Of a stretch of DNA of 64,000 nt, positions 22,329 to 31,086 are shown piece by piece. Within the stretch, counting starts at the first letter, position 1, and each line of letters starts with the position of its first letter. Position numbers and translations under genes: made by a program. The notes under the pieces were generated by a model. The model was given only the letters and a program-made list of their open reading frames with translations. It was not told the DNA's origin and did not search any database. Source of the DNA: Streptomyces sp. NBC_00654 (GTDB taxonomy: Bacteria > Actinomycetota > Actinomycetes > Streptomycetales > Streptomycetaceae); contig NZ_JAPEOB010000001.1 in NCBI RefSeq assembly GCF_026341775.1, positions 744,001 to 808,000 on the forward strand, given 5' to 3'.

Positions 22329-24131
22329 ATGTCCCAGCACCACCAGCTCATGCGGTCTCCGAGCGCCACCGCACGCATCCGCGAGAACGCGCTGGCCACT
22401 CCGGACGAGCCCGCGGTGATCTTCGTCCGCGATCCGTCCTCCCCGGACGGCGCCGAGACCTGGTCCTACGCGCGGCTGGACCACGAGGCCCGCAAGGTGG
22501 CCGGCTGGCTCCAGGCGCGGTACGCGCCGGGCGACCGGGTGCTGCTGCTGTACCCCGAGAGCCTGGAGTTCGCCGCCGCGTTCGTCGGCTGCCTGTACGC
22601 CGGAATGGTCGCCATCCCGTCCTCGCTGCCGGGCCAGTACAGCCACCAGCGGCGCCGGGTGGACTCCATCGTCGAGAACGCCGCCGTCTCGGCCATCCTC
22701 ACCAGCGGGGCGGCGGCCCCCTCGGTGCTGGACTGGGCCGGCTCGGACACGGCCGCCGGCATCGACTGCGCCGTCACGGACGGTCCCGCGTTCACCGACG
22801 CCCACGCGGCCGCCTGGCGCATGCCGGAGGCGGACCACGACAGCCTGGCGCTGCTCCAGTACACCTCCGGATCGACCTCCACCCCCAAGGGCGTGATGGT
22901 CAACCAGGGGAACCTGCTGCACAATTCGCAGATCCTCAGCGAGGCGTTCGGGCTGGACCGCACCACCCGTTTCGGTTCCTGGATCCCGCAGTACCACGAC
23001 ATGGGACTGCTCGCGATCCTGCTGCCACCGCTGCTGCTGGGCGGCTCCTGCGTGCTGATGAGCCCGACCACGTTCCTGAAGCGGCCGCACTGGTGGCTCC
23101 GGATGATCGACACGTACGACATCACCTGGTCGGCCGCGCCGAACTTCGCCTACGAGCTGTGCGTACGCCAGGTCACCGACGAGCAGCTGTCCCAACTGGA
23201 CCTGTCGCGCTGGCGGTTCGCCGCCAATGGCTCGGAACCGGTGCAGGCCTCCACCCTGACCGCCTTCGCCAAGCGCTTCGCCCCGGCGGGCTTCCGCGGC
23301 GACACCATGGCCCCGTGCTACGGCATGGCCGAGGCGACGGTGTTCATCTCCGGCACCGGCCCGCGCGAGCTGGCCGTCAGCCACATCGACGAGGAGCGGC
23401 TGGAGCGCCACGAGTTCCACCCGGTGAGCCTCGCCGAGGCCGGCCGCGACGTCGTCAGCTGCGGCGCGGCGGCCGCCTACGACGTACGGGTGGTCGACCC
23501 GGCCACCCGCGAGGTGCTGCCCGCGGGCCGGATCGGGGAGATCTGGCTGCGCGGCCCGAGCGTCGCCCAGGGCTACTGGGGCCGCGAGGACGTCACCCGC
23601 GAGACCTTCCGGGTGGAGACCGCGGACGGGGACGGCGGCTATGTCCGGAGCGGTGACCTGGGGACGGTCCACGAGGGCGAGATCTATGTCACCGGACGCA
23701 TCAAGGAACTGCTCATCCTGCGCGGCCGGAACATCTACCCGCAGGACGTCGAGCACTTCCTCCGGGTGGAGGAGGACGAGCTGGTGGGCCTGTTCGGCGC
23801 GGCCTTCGTCGTCCCCGTCCAGCAGCCCGACGGTGGTGTGGAGGAGCAGCTGGTCGTGGCCCACGAGGTCCGCGGCGGCATCGGCCAGGACGGCCTCGCT
23901 GGGCTGGCCGGCCGGATCAAGGCCCACATCGCGCGCGGGTTCAGCGTGCGGCCGGGGGCCGTCGTGCTGGTCCGGCGCGGTGGCATCCTGCGTACCACGA
24001 GCGGCAAGATCCAGCGTGCCGCGATCCGCGCGACCTTCCTGAACGGCGAGCTGGAGAGCCGCTACCTGGACGTGAACGACCAGGTCGGCCTGCTGCTCGC
24101 CGGGGCCCGGGAGGCCCGCGCGGCCGCCTGA
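22329..24131 (+). CDS. Fatty acyl-AMP ligase (FAAL)
   Basis: 600 residues of the acyl-adenylate synthetase family. The AMP-binding loop is YTSGSTSTPKGVMV; PQYHDMGLLAIL and the long N-terminal half match fatty acyl-AMP ligases, which pass the acyl-adenylate to a carrier protein and not to CoA. It is the last gene of the lipid operon, 64 nt after the condensation gene, with AGGGGG before the ATG. It presumably loads the acyl carrier protein of this operon. The C-terminal residue set GKIQR supplies the usual late lysine motif. Confidence 0.93.
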   Translation: MSQHHQLMRSPSATARIRENALATPDEPAVIFVRDPSSPDGAETWSYARLDHEARKVAGWLQARYAPGDRVLLLYPESLEFAAAFVGCLYAGMVAIPSSLPGQYSHQRRRVDSIVENAAVSAILTSGAAAPSVLDWAGSDTAAGIDCAVTDGPAFTDAHAAAWRMPEADHDSLALLQYTSGSTSTPKGVMVNQGNLLHNSQILSEAFGLDRTTRFGSWIPQYHDMGLLAILLPPLLLGGSCVLMSPTTFLKRPHWWLRMIDTYDITWSAAPNFAYELCVRQVTDEQLSQLDLSRWRFAANGSEPVQASTLTAFAKRFAPAGFRGDTMAPCYGMAEATVFISGTGPRELAVSHIDEERLERHEFHPVSLAEAGRDVVSCGAAAAYDVRVVDPATREVLPAGRIGEIWLRGPSVAQGYWGREDVTRETFRVETADGDGGYVRSGDLGTVHEGEIYVTGRIKELLILRGRNIYPQDVEHFLRVEEDELVGLFGAAFVVPVQQPDGGVEEQLVVAHEVRGGIGQDGLAGLAGRIKAHIARGFSVRPGAVVLVRRGGILRTTSGKIQRAAIRATFLNGELESRYLDVNDQVGLLLAGAREARAAA

Positions 24132-24142
24132 GGGAGCTGACA

Positions 24143-24187
24143 CACGCGAAGGGCGGGCCCGGGGCGACCGGGCCCGCCCTTCGCGTG
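24143..24187. terminator. Hairpin between convergent FAAL and DUF1015 genes
   Basis: A perfect 17-bp inverted repeat pairs 24144-24160 with 24170-24186; one further G-C pair (24161-24169) closes a 7-nt loop. It lies 12 nt after the FAAL stop and 12 nt after the DUF1015 stop on the other strand, so it can terminate both. Confidence 0.9.
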
Positions 24188-24198
24188 CGCGTGCGCGC

Positions 24199-25476
24199 TC
24201 AGTGGTGTTCGAGGCTCCGCAGCACCAGACCGGTGGGCGGCTTCGGCCCGAACGACGTCGATTTGCGCGGCATCGTGACCCCCTCACCGGCGAGCAGCCG
24301 GACGACCTCCTCCCGCACCGGGTGGAGCAGGACCGCCGTGCCGCCCAGCCGGTGCGCCCGCTCGGCCGCCTCGCGGGCGTCGTGGACGTAGGCGATGTCC
24401 GCCGGGGCGTCGGGGATCCTCCACAGATGGTCGAGCAGGGTGGCGTGCAGGACCGCGGCGTCCAGCGCCCGCCAGGCCGGGGGCCGGTCCTCGGGGAGCG
24501 TACGGGCGAGCAGGTCCGGGTCGGGCCGGTCGACGAGGTGGAAGTCGGTGCCGCCGGTGAGCAGGAAGGCGTTGCCGTACCGGGCGGCCTCGGCCAGCAC
24601 CTCCAGGGCGGCGGGCAGGGAGGCCGCGACCCGCCGGACCCGGAAGGGGCCCTCGACCGCCGCCAGCGCCTCGGCCACCGGCAGTCGGCGCAGGACCCGG
24701 TGGATCGCACGGACCTGGAAGGGATGGCGGGCGGTGTCCACCAGCAGCACGAGGCCGAAGTCCCAGGCGTCCGGGCGGGGCCGCTCGGCACGCAGCCGCA
24801 GGTACGTCGCCCAGCGGTGGTGCCCGTCCGCGATCAGCGCCTGCCTGCCGGAGAGATCGGCGTCGATCTCCGCCAGTTCGGCCGGGTCCGTGACGGCCCA
24901 CAGCCGGTGCCGGGTCCCGTCCGGGGTGGCGGTCGTCAGCAGCGGGGGGCGTGCCGCGGTCCGTTCGACGACGGCCCCGGCCCCGTGCGGGCCGCCGTCC
25001 CCCCGGTAGGCGAGCAGCAGCGGCTCCAGATGCGCGGCCGTCGCCCGCATCAGACCGGCCCGGTCCTCGACGATGTGCGGCATCACCGCCTCGTGCGGCA
25101 GGACGATGCCCTCGTCCGGCTCGGAGAGCCGCAGTGCCCCGATCAGCCCGCGCTGCACGAAGTCCTCGCCGCGCTGCTCGCTCACGTACAGCGCGGGCTC
25201 GGAGTCCGGGGCGAGCACGCCCCCCGACAGCCAGCCGCGCAGGGTGGCGGCGGCGCGCTCGGCGCGGTCGGCGGGGGTGGCCCCCTGCGGCAGGATCAGC
25301 CGCACGATGCTGTGCGGATGGGCGGAGTCCGGATGGTGCGGCCCGTCCGGGCCCGCCCCGGCCGTGTACGGCGGCGAGGTCACGGCCGCGAGGCTGCCGA
25401 CCCGCTCGGGGACGTAGCGCAGGCCGCGGAAGGGATGGAGCTGCAGGCCGTTGCCCGCAGGGCCCGTGGATGTCAT
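24199..25476 (-). CDS. DUF1015 domain protein
   Basis: 425 residues matching the DUF1015 family, with the typical early LHPFRGLRYVPE and TSPPY stretch and a later DGHHRWATYLRLRAE motif. The biochemical role is not established. It lies between the lipid operon and the SARP gene but is a widespread protein, so membership of the biosynthetic locus is uncertain. A TACGAT box 6 nt before the ATG suggests a leaderless transcript of its own. Confidence 0.85.
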   Translation of the reverse strand: MTSTGPAGNGLQLHPFRGLRYVPERVGSLAAVTSPPYTAGAGPDGPHHPDSAHPHSIVRLILPQGATPADRAERAAATLRGWLSGGVLAPDSEPALYVSEQRGEDFVQRGLIGALRLSEPDEGIVLPHEAVMPHIVEDRAGLMRATAAHLEPLLLAYRGDGGPHGAGAVVERTAARPPLLTTATPDGTRHRLWAVTDPAELAEIDADLSGRQALIADGHHRWATYLRLRAERPRPDAWDFGLVLLVDTARHPFQVRAIHRVLRRLPVAEALAAVEGPFRVRRVAASLPAALEVLAEAARYGNAFLLTGGTDFHLVDRPDPDLLARTLPEDRPPAWRALDAAVLHATLLDHLWRIPDAPADIAYVHDAREAAERAHRLGGTAVLLHPVREEVVRLLAGEGVTMPRKSTSFGPKPPTGLVLRSLEHH

Positions 25477-25482
25477 TGGCGC

Positions 25483-25488
25483 ATCGTA
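25483..25488 (-). promoter_or_regulatory. TACGAT -10 box of a likely leaderless DUF1015 transcript
   Basis: TACGAT on the minus strand ends 6 nt before the ATG at 25476. No good -35 is seen at 17-18 bp. Confidence 0.45.
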
Positions 25489-25564
25489 GGAAGGCGCCTT
25501 TTCGATCCGATTTCACGCCGGGAAACCGGTGGACGGCCGGAGACCGGCGGCCCGCCGGAGCCGT

Positions 25565-28500
25565 CTACCGGGTGCCGAGCAGCCGGGCCAGGGCGTCCGC
25601 GTCGACCCGGACCCCGAGCCGGGTGGTGGCGACCATGTCCGTGATCTGCGCGGTGCGTTCCTCCCACGCGGTGGCGGCCAGGAAGCGGAAGATGTCCCGG
25701 GCGTGCTGGAGCCGCGCGACCGCCGCGGCGTCGCCCCGGACCGCCTCCGCGCAGGCCCGGTCGGTCTCGATCCGGGCTTGCAGGAACCGGTCCCCGACGT
25801 CCTCGGCGGCGGTGAGCGCCTCGCGCAGAATGGACTCCGCCTCGGTGGAACGATTCTGCCGCCACTGTGCCTCGCCGAGGGCCCGCAGGGCGTACGCCTC
25901 GCCCAGCCGGTCGCCCTGTGCACGTGTCAGTGCGATGACCTCACGGCAGGCCCGCTCGACACGCGGCAGTTCGCCCGCCCGGAGGTAGGCCTCCGCCAGC
26001 CGGTAGATGTTCTGCGCCTTGCCGCGTACGGAACCGGCCTCGTCGCTCGTCCGGATGGCCTCGCGCAGCAGCGTGATGCCGAGATCCGTCTCGCCGCGCT
26101 CCAGCTCGATCTGGGCGAGCAGCCCGAGCGCGTGGGAGCGGCTGGTCGGGTCGTCGGTGCGGCCGAAGTAGTCGAGCGCCGCGCGGCAGTGCCCGGCGGC
26201 GTTGTCGAGGTCCCCCTTGAAGCGGGAGCACAGCGCCAGGTTGCGCAGCACGATGGCCCGCTCATGGAGGTCGTCGCTCCGCTCCAGCAGCTCCATCGCC
26301 GAGGAGAGCAGGGAGTCGGCCTCGGCGTAGCGCCGCTGGTAGATCGCCAGCGTGCCGAGCGAGCGCAGCATGATCGTGGCCCCCGGGTCGTCGCCCGCGC
26401 TGCGCGCGCCGTCGAGGGCGGTCTGCGCGGTCTGCTGCCAGTCCTCCAGGTAGTTGCGCATCTCGAAGAGCGGCATGGTGCGCGCGGTCAGCCCCCAGGC
26501 GTGCGCGGAGGCTCCGCTCTGCGCGGCGTGGGCGACCATGCTGACGAGGGAGGTGCGCTCCGACTCGAACCACTCCAGGGGGTCGGCCAGCAGGTCCGCG
26601 ACCGTCTCCTCGGGGAGCGTCACTTCGAGCCGGGCCCGGTGCGGGGCGAGGTGGCCCTTGCCGTACAGCTGTCTGTGCGCGGCGTCGGCCAGGGTGAGCA
26701 TGGTGCCGTAGGCCCGCTCGACCGTGTCCTCCCGGTCGCTCTCGGAGTCCTCGGCGTGCGCGCGCTCCCAGGCGAACAGCCGCAGCAGCTCCTGGAACCG
26801 GAACCGGACGGGCGCGCCCGGGACGATGGTGGAGACCTCCAGCAGCTGGGCGTCCACGAGTTGTTCGAGCAGGTCCTCGGCCTCGTCCACGTCCACGTCG
26901 AGGACGGCCGCGGCCGTCCAGGCGGCGAACGTGGTCACGGGCAGCAGCCCGAGCCGCCGGTACAGCCGCGCGGCGTCCGGGGACAACTCCCGGTAGCTGA
27001 GCCAGAATCCGGCCCGCACACCGCCGTCGTTCGGGCTCAGGACGTCCAGCCTGCGGTAGCGGTCCTCCAGCCGGGAGGTCAGCTGGCGCAGCGACCAGTG
27101 GGGCCGGGTGGCCAGCCGGCCCGCCGCGATGCGCAGGGCCAGCGGCAGCCGCCCGCACAGATCGACCAGCCGGGCCGCGGAGGCCGGGTCGGTGGCGACC
27201 CGCTCGGCCCCGATGACGGTGGCGAGCATGCTGTCGGCCTCGTCCGGCGTCATCAGCTTGAGGTGGATCCGTACCGCCGCGTAGTCGCTGGTCAGTTCGT
27301 CCAGCGGGTCACGGCTCGTGATCAGTACGAAGCACTGGCCGCGCCCGGGGAGCAGCGGCTGGATCTGGGTGAACGAGCGGACGTCGTCCAGGATGATCAG
27401 CAGCTTGCGGTTGTTCAGGAGCGAGCGGTAGAGCGCGGACCGCTCCTGGAGATGGGCCGGGATCTGGGCACTGGGCACACCGAGACCGCGCAGCGACTGG
27501 TCGAGCACGGACATCGGAGACAGCGGCTGGTCGAACTCGTGATAGCCGTGTACGTCGATGAAGAGCTGGCCGTCCGGGAACCGTTCGGCGACCCGGTTCG
27601 CCCAGTGCGCGGCCAGCGCGCTCTTGCCGATGCCGCTCACCCCGGAGATGACCGCGACCGAGAGGGGCCCGCGGTCGCCCGCGTCGGGCAGCAGCGCGTC
27701 CAGCACGTCGATCTCCGGCAGCCGGCCGGTGAACGCGGTGACGGGGAGCGGGAGTTGTGCAGGCACGGCGACGGCCACCCCATGGGTGTGCCCGGCGGGA
27801 GCGGGCACGGGGGCGGGTACGGCGCCGGAGTCCGGGGCGGCGGGCACGGCGGACTGCCGGCCCGGAGCCGGGCAGGCAGGCGGGACGGCGGCGAGGGGCG
27901 CCGCGGACGGTACGGAGGACGGCGCCGCGGGCGGCGTGGCGGGCGGCGTCGTGGGGGACGCGGCGGGTGGGCGACGGGCGGCCGGGGAGGGCTGGGCGAT
28001 GAACCCCTCCAGCTCGTTCGCGTCCTGGAGGATCCGCTGGTGCACTTCCTGGAGCGCGGGCCCCGGCTCGATGCCCAGCTCGTCGACGAGGGCCCGGCGC
28101 CCCTCCCGGTACACCTGGAGGGCTTCGGCGCGCCGCCCGGCCAGATGGTGCGCGTGCATGAGGTGCGCCCTGGCCTGCTCGCGCAGGGGGTGCTCCTTGA
28201 CGAGGGCGGTGAGCCGGGTGATGACCGAGTGGTGGCCGCCGAGCCGCAGTTGCAGTGCGGCGTACTCCTCGTTGATGTCCAGCCTGAATTCGGACAACTG
28301 TGTGACTGTGTCGTCGATCCGGTCGCCCGTCAGCCCTTCCAGGACGGGTCCCCGCCACAGGGCGAGCGAGTGCTCGAAGAGCGCGGTCGCCTCATCCACG
28401 CGTTCGTCGTGCGCCGAGGTCAGACGGGCCTTCGCGACTGATTCGCTCAGGTCCTGGAGATCGATATAGCTGTCCCTCGAATGGAGAATGTAGCCCGGGT

Positions 28501-28771
28501 GCCGCGTCTCGATGAGATCTTTGACCGATGCCTTTTCCCGGAAGATTTTACGAAGCGTGGTAATGCAAATGGCTATTTGGTTACGCGCGGTGGTCGGCGG
28601 GGTGCCCTGCCACACGGCCTCCGTCAGCGCCGCGACCGAGACGGTGCGGTCCGGCGAGAGCAGCAGTGTGGCCAGGACGGCCCGTTGACGTGCGCTGCTC
28701 ACCCGGATCGTCTCGCCGTTGGCCGAAATCTCCAGCGGCCCCAGCAGTTTGAAGGACAGCGTGTGGGTCAC
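25565..28771 (-). CDS. AfsR-type SARP transcriptional regulator
   Basis: About 1,068 residues. The N-terminus has an OmpR-type winged helix (LGPLEIS to about residue 95), then a bacterial transcriptional activation domain to about 245, a Pro/Ala-rich linker, an NB-ARC ATPase with P-loop GVSGIGKSA, and C-terminal tetratricopeptide-like helical repeats. Large SARPs of this build activate antibiotic clusters by binding direct repeats near -35. Its position at the edge of the NRPS locus makes it the probable pathway activator. The GTG at 28771 fits the usual domain start and has GGGA upstream; the frame is open to 28885. Confidence 0.92.
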   Translation of the reverse strand: MTHTLSFKLLGPLEISANGETIRVSSARQRAVLATLLLSPDRTVSVAALTEAVWQGTPPTTARNQIAICITTLRKIFREKASVKDLIETRHPGYILHSRDSYIDLQDLSESVAKARLTSAHDERVDEATALFEHSLALWRGPVLEGLTGDRIDDTVTQLSEFRLDINEEYAALQLRLGGHHSVITRLTALVKEHPLREQARAHLMHAHHLAGRRAEALQVYREGRRALVDELGIEPGPALQEVHQRILQDANELEGFIAQPSPAARRPPAASPTTPPATPPAAPSSVPSAAPLAAVPPACPAPGRQSAVPAAPDSGAVPAPVPAPAGHTHGVAVAVPAQLPLPVTAFTGRLPEIDVLDALLPDAGDRGPLSVAVISGVSGIGKSALAAHWANRVAERFPDGQLFIDVHGYHEFDQPLSPMSVLDQSLRGLGVPSAQIPAHLQERSALYRSLLNNRKLLIILDDVRSFTQIQPLLPGRGQCFVLITSRDPLDELTSDYAAVRIHLKLMTPDEADSMLATVIGAERVATDPASAARLVDLCGRLPLALRIAAGRLATRPHWSLRQLTSRLEDRYRRLDVLSPNDGGVRAGFWLSYRELSPDAARLYRRLGLLPVTTFAAWTAAAVLDVDVDEAEDLLEQLVDAQLLEVSTIVPGAPVRFRFQELLRLFAWERAHAEDSESDREDTVERAYGTMLTLADAAHRQLYGKGHLAPHRARLEVTLPEETVADLLADPLEWFESERTSLVSMVAHAAQSGASAHAWGLTARTMPLFEMRNYLEDWQQTAQTALDGARSAGDDPGATIMLRSLGTLAIYQRRYAEADSLLSSAMELLERSDDLHERAIVLRNLALCSRFKGDLDNAAGHCRAALDYFGRTDDPTSRSHALGLLAQIELERGETDLGITLLREAIRTSDEAGSVRGKAQNIYRLAEAYLRAGELPRVERACREVIALTRAQGDRLGEAYALRALGEAQWRQNRSTEAESILREALTAAEDVGDRFLQARIETDRACAEAVRGDAAAVARLQHARDIFRFLAATAWEERTAQITDMVATTRLGVRVDADALARLLGTR

Positions 28772-28998
28772 TGCATGTTCCCATCCCGGTCGTATGCCCG
28801 ACGGCATGCGGTCGCCATGAACCGTTCCTGTATGACGTGGCTGAAAAGAACACGCGGACGGTCGGGCTCCGGGATCTTCGTGCACTGCTGCGCCCGGGAG
28901 TCGGCGGGCTGTCGCCCGGGAGCCGATCCCGTTGTTCCGCCCTCATGGCCGGTCGGCCGGTAACACACGGATGGCCGGGCGGCGTTGGTCGAAAGCGG

Positions 28999-29027
28999 AT
29001 AATGGGCAGCAGTAGGCATGTTTCCAA
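28999..29027 (-). promoter_or_regulatory. Candidate promoter of the SARP gene
   Basis: On the minus strand, TTGGAA (29022-29027) and CATTAT (28999-29004) are separated by 17 bp, each matching four of six consensus bases. Start of transcription near 28992 would leave a leader of about 220 nt before the GTG at 28771. Confidence 0.3.
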
Positions 29028-29402
29028 TGATCACTACCCGGGGCACAAAGTCAATGCGGATTCCCCGGATCAAAGCGTGTCGCGATTCTTGACATAATTC
29101 TGGCACGGGGGTGTCGGACGGGTGGGCGGGCCGCCGGGGTTCTCCGGCGGCGGCCGGTCGTCACCGCTCGTCCGGCGAGGTCTGCATGGGCTCTGATCAG
29201 GTGCGACGAGGTCGTCGTCGCCGCCGGGGGCACCCGGCGGGATCGTTACCGTACCTGCCTCGCGCGGATTTCGTGTCAGGGGGGCCAATCCTGCGGGGAA
29301 TCCGGTGAATCCCGCTTATGGGGGCGGTCGGTCATACATCGGCGGGATGTCGCGCACCGTTACCCGGAATGCAATAATCCGCAGCCCGTTTCGGTTGCTT
29401 TA

Positions 29403-29455
29403 TCCGATATCTTCCGGTGAATCGATGCAGTGTGTTCACGTGATCGGATATCGGA
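29403..29455. repeat. Inverted repeat TCCGATATC / GATATCGGA
   Basis: Perfect 9-bp arms at 29403-29411 and 29447-29455 with a 35-nt spacer, inside the gene-free low-GC stretch. The spacing is too long for a tight hairpin and would suit two protein-binding half-sites. Confidence 0.7.
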
Positions 29456-29483
29456 GAGGGATGGAGAGGCGTCGGAGAGGGAT
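29451..29483 (+). promoter_or_regulatory. Three direct repeats with 10-11-bp period, candidate SARP site
   Basis: TCGGAGAGGGAT occurs at 29451-29462 and 29472-29483, with TGGAGAGGCG starting at 29462 between them. Start-to-start distances are 11 and 10 bp, one helical turn each, which is how SARP-binding heptamers are arranged. No clear gene follows immediately on the plus strand. Confidence 0.5.
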
Positions 29484-29988
29484 CGCGGCCTTACACGTCC
29501 TTGCGGGGCGCTTGCCGGATCGGCGCTCCGTCCTCAACGGCGCCGAAATAAAGGGGCGTTGATGTGCATTGCCCGGCCGCTTCGGCCAGGGATTACGGGA
29601 CGGCCCGAGGAAAGGGCAATGTGCGCCGACGCGCTGTCCCGGGGCTGTCCGCCGGGGAGCGGTGGGACCGGGCGGTAATAGCCGGACGTATATGACGAGC
29701 CGGCCCGCACGGGCGCGGCCCCGGAGCGGGGGGCGGCGGCCACCCGGCACCTGTACCGGTGTCTCCGGCGGGTCAGGTCAGTGGGAATCGCCGCGCCGGC
29801 CGAGGGTCTCCACCGGGGTCGCGGTGGGGCGGGTCCACTGCGGAACGGGCCGGCCGGGCCGGTACGGACCACGGTCGGCCGACCCCGCACGGACGCGCGC
29901 CGCCCCCGTCTTCCCGAGCCCGCCCCCGTCTTCCCGCCCCCGTCTTCCCGAGCCCGGCGCCCCGCGCACGCCGCGTACCGCGCCCGGC

Positions 29989-30786
29989 TCACGGCACATG
30001 GCTGCGGACCAGCGCCACCGCCTCGTCCAGCGCGGCCGTCTCGTGCTCCGTCAGCCGCGGGTCGGCCGCCCGGCGGGTCCGGGCGAGGGCCAGGTCGGCG
30101 ACGCTCACTCCCCCGTCCGCGGCCATCTCCCCGAGCAGCGCCGTGAGCAGGGCGCGGACGGCCGCCGCCGGTGTCTCCGCGCCCGTCCCCGCCCCTCCCG
30201 GGGAAGCCGGGGACGGCGGGGAGGCAGGGGAAGCCGGGGAGGCAGGGGACCGCGGGGAAGCCGGGGAGGCAGGGGACCGCGGGGAAGCCGGGGAGGCAGG
30301 GGCCAGTGAGGCCTGGGCCAGGATCAGGGCCGACATGGCGCGGTCGAGCCCCGGCGGGCCCTCCGTGGTGTTGCTCCAGTCGATCACCACCGGTCCCCGC
30401 TCCGTCAGGATCACGTTCTCCGGGTGCAGGTCGAGATGGAGGATGTGCTCCTCCGGGTCCGGGGAGAGCCGGGCCGGGACCGCGTGCAGTTCGCGCAGCA
30501 GCCCGGCGAGCAGCGCGCCGCCCTCCGCCGCCCGCAGGGTCCCCGCCGACAGGGCCTCGGCCATCGTCGGGCCGGTCAGCCGTTGCAGCACCAGATCGGT
30601 TGCGCGGGCCCCTTTTGCGGGCGGGCCGATGCGGGGGACCGGGAACCCGAAGGCGCAGAGGTAGGACATCACGGCCAGTTCGGGGGTGGCATCGGTGCTG
30701 TCGCGGTAGCGGCGAAGGACCCAGGAGCCGTCGAGTGCGTACACGTCGGCGGTGCGTCCCGAGCCCAGAAGTTGGCCTGTGTGCAT
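29989..30786 (-). CDS. APH family phosphotransferase with Ser/Pro/Ala repeat insert
   Basis: About 265 residues. The kinase-like catalytic loop HLDLHPENVI and the metal-binding VVIDWSNT identify the aminoglycoside phosphotransferase/choline kinase fold; the substrate is unknown. After the catalytic core a run of SPASP-type repeats is encoded by a 27-bp tandem repeat. The frame continues upstream to 30897, but the ATG at 30786 fits the family start (LGSGRTADVYALDG) and has a TAGGTT box 7 nt upstream, suggesting leaderless transcription. It is not obviously linked to the biosynthetic genes. Confidence 0.8.
   Translation of the reverse strand: MHTGQLLGSGRTADVYALDGSWVLRRYRDSTDATPELAVMSYLCAFGFPVPRIGPPAKGARATDLVLQRLTGPTMAEALSAGTLRAAEGGALLAGLLRELHAVPARLSPDPEEHILHLDLHPENVILTERGPVVIDWSNTTEGPPGLDRAMSALILAQASLAPASPASPRSPASPASPRSPASPASPASPPSPASPGGAGTGAETPAAAVRALLTALLGEMAADGGVSVADLALARTRRAADPRLTEHETAALDEAVALVRSHVP
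30227..30303. repeat. 27-bp tandem repeat inside the phosphotransferase gene
   Basis: Units at 30227-30253 and 30254-30280 and a partial third at 30281-30303 are identical; degenerate copies extend left to about 30199. Each unit encodes nine residues rich in Ser, Pro and Ala. Copy number is likely to vary between strains because the frame is kept. Confidence 0.85.
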
Positions 30787-30793
30787 GAGGCCG

Positions 30794-30799
30794 AACCTA
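30794..30799 (-). promoter_or_regulatory. TAGGTT -10 box of a likely leaderless phosphotransferase transcript
   Basis: TAGGTT on the minus strand lies 7 nt before the ATG at 30786; no ribosome-binding site is seen. Confidence 0.45.
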
Positions 30800-31086
30800 C
30801 CCGGGCGTACCCGCGAAAGGGAGCCGCCGGACGTCCCGGCGACGGCCGGGCGCCAGGCCACCGGCCTGCGGCGGGTCTCCAGAGGGTTCGGCGGCACGCC
30901 TCGGGGGCCGCCCCATAACGCGAAGTGAGGGGGTGAACGGGATCTCCTCGGCCCTCCGGTGCCCGACTACGGTTTCGGCAATTCCCGAGTCCGGCACACC
31001 CCGGGTTCCCCACCCGGGAGCCCGGGACTCGCCTTGGGTCTGCCACCCCCCGGCCCCAAGCCCCCCCCGAAATCGAGGAGAGTTAC

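Larger units (their letters stand above)
28772..29988. other. 1.2-kb stretch without a supportable gene
   Basis: Separates the biosynthetic locus from the phosphotransferase gene. Base composition is noticeably lower in GC between about 29000 and 29560 than in the rest of the window. Short frames are present on both strands, but none has family resemblance or convincing codon bias. The stretch contains the inverted and direct repeats listed separately. Confidence 0.6.

Noticed and set aside
29089..29094. TTGACA on the plus strand in the gene-free stretch
   Set aside because: No acceptable -10 at 16-19 bp downstream and no gene following.
29562..29680. Possible small peptide starting ATG at 29562 after AAGGGG
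   Set aside because: Only 38 codons, no similarity recognised and no codon support, although the ribosome site is reasonable. Not listed as a gene.
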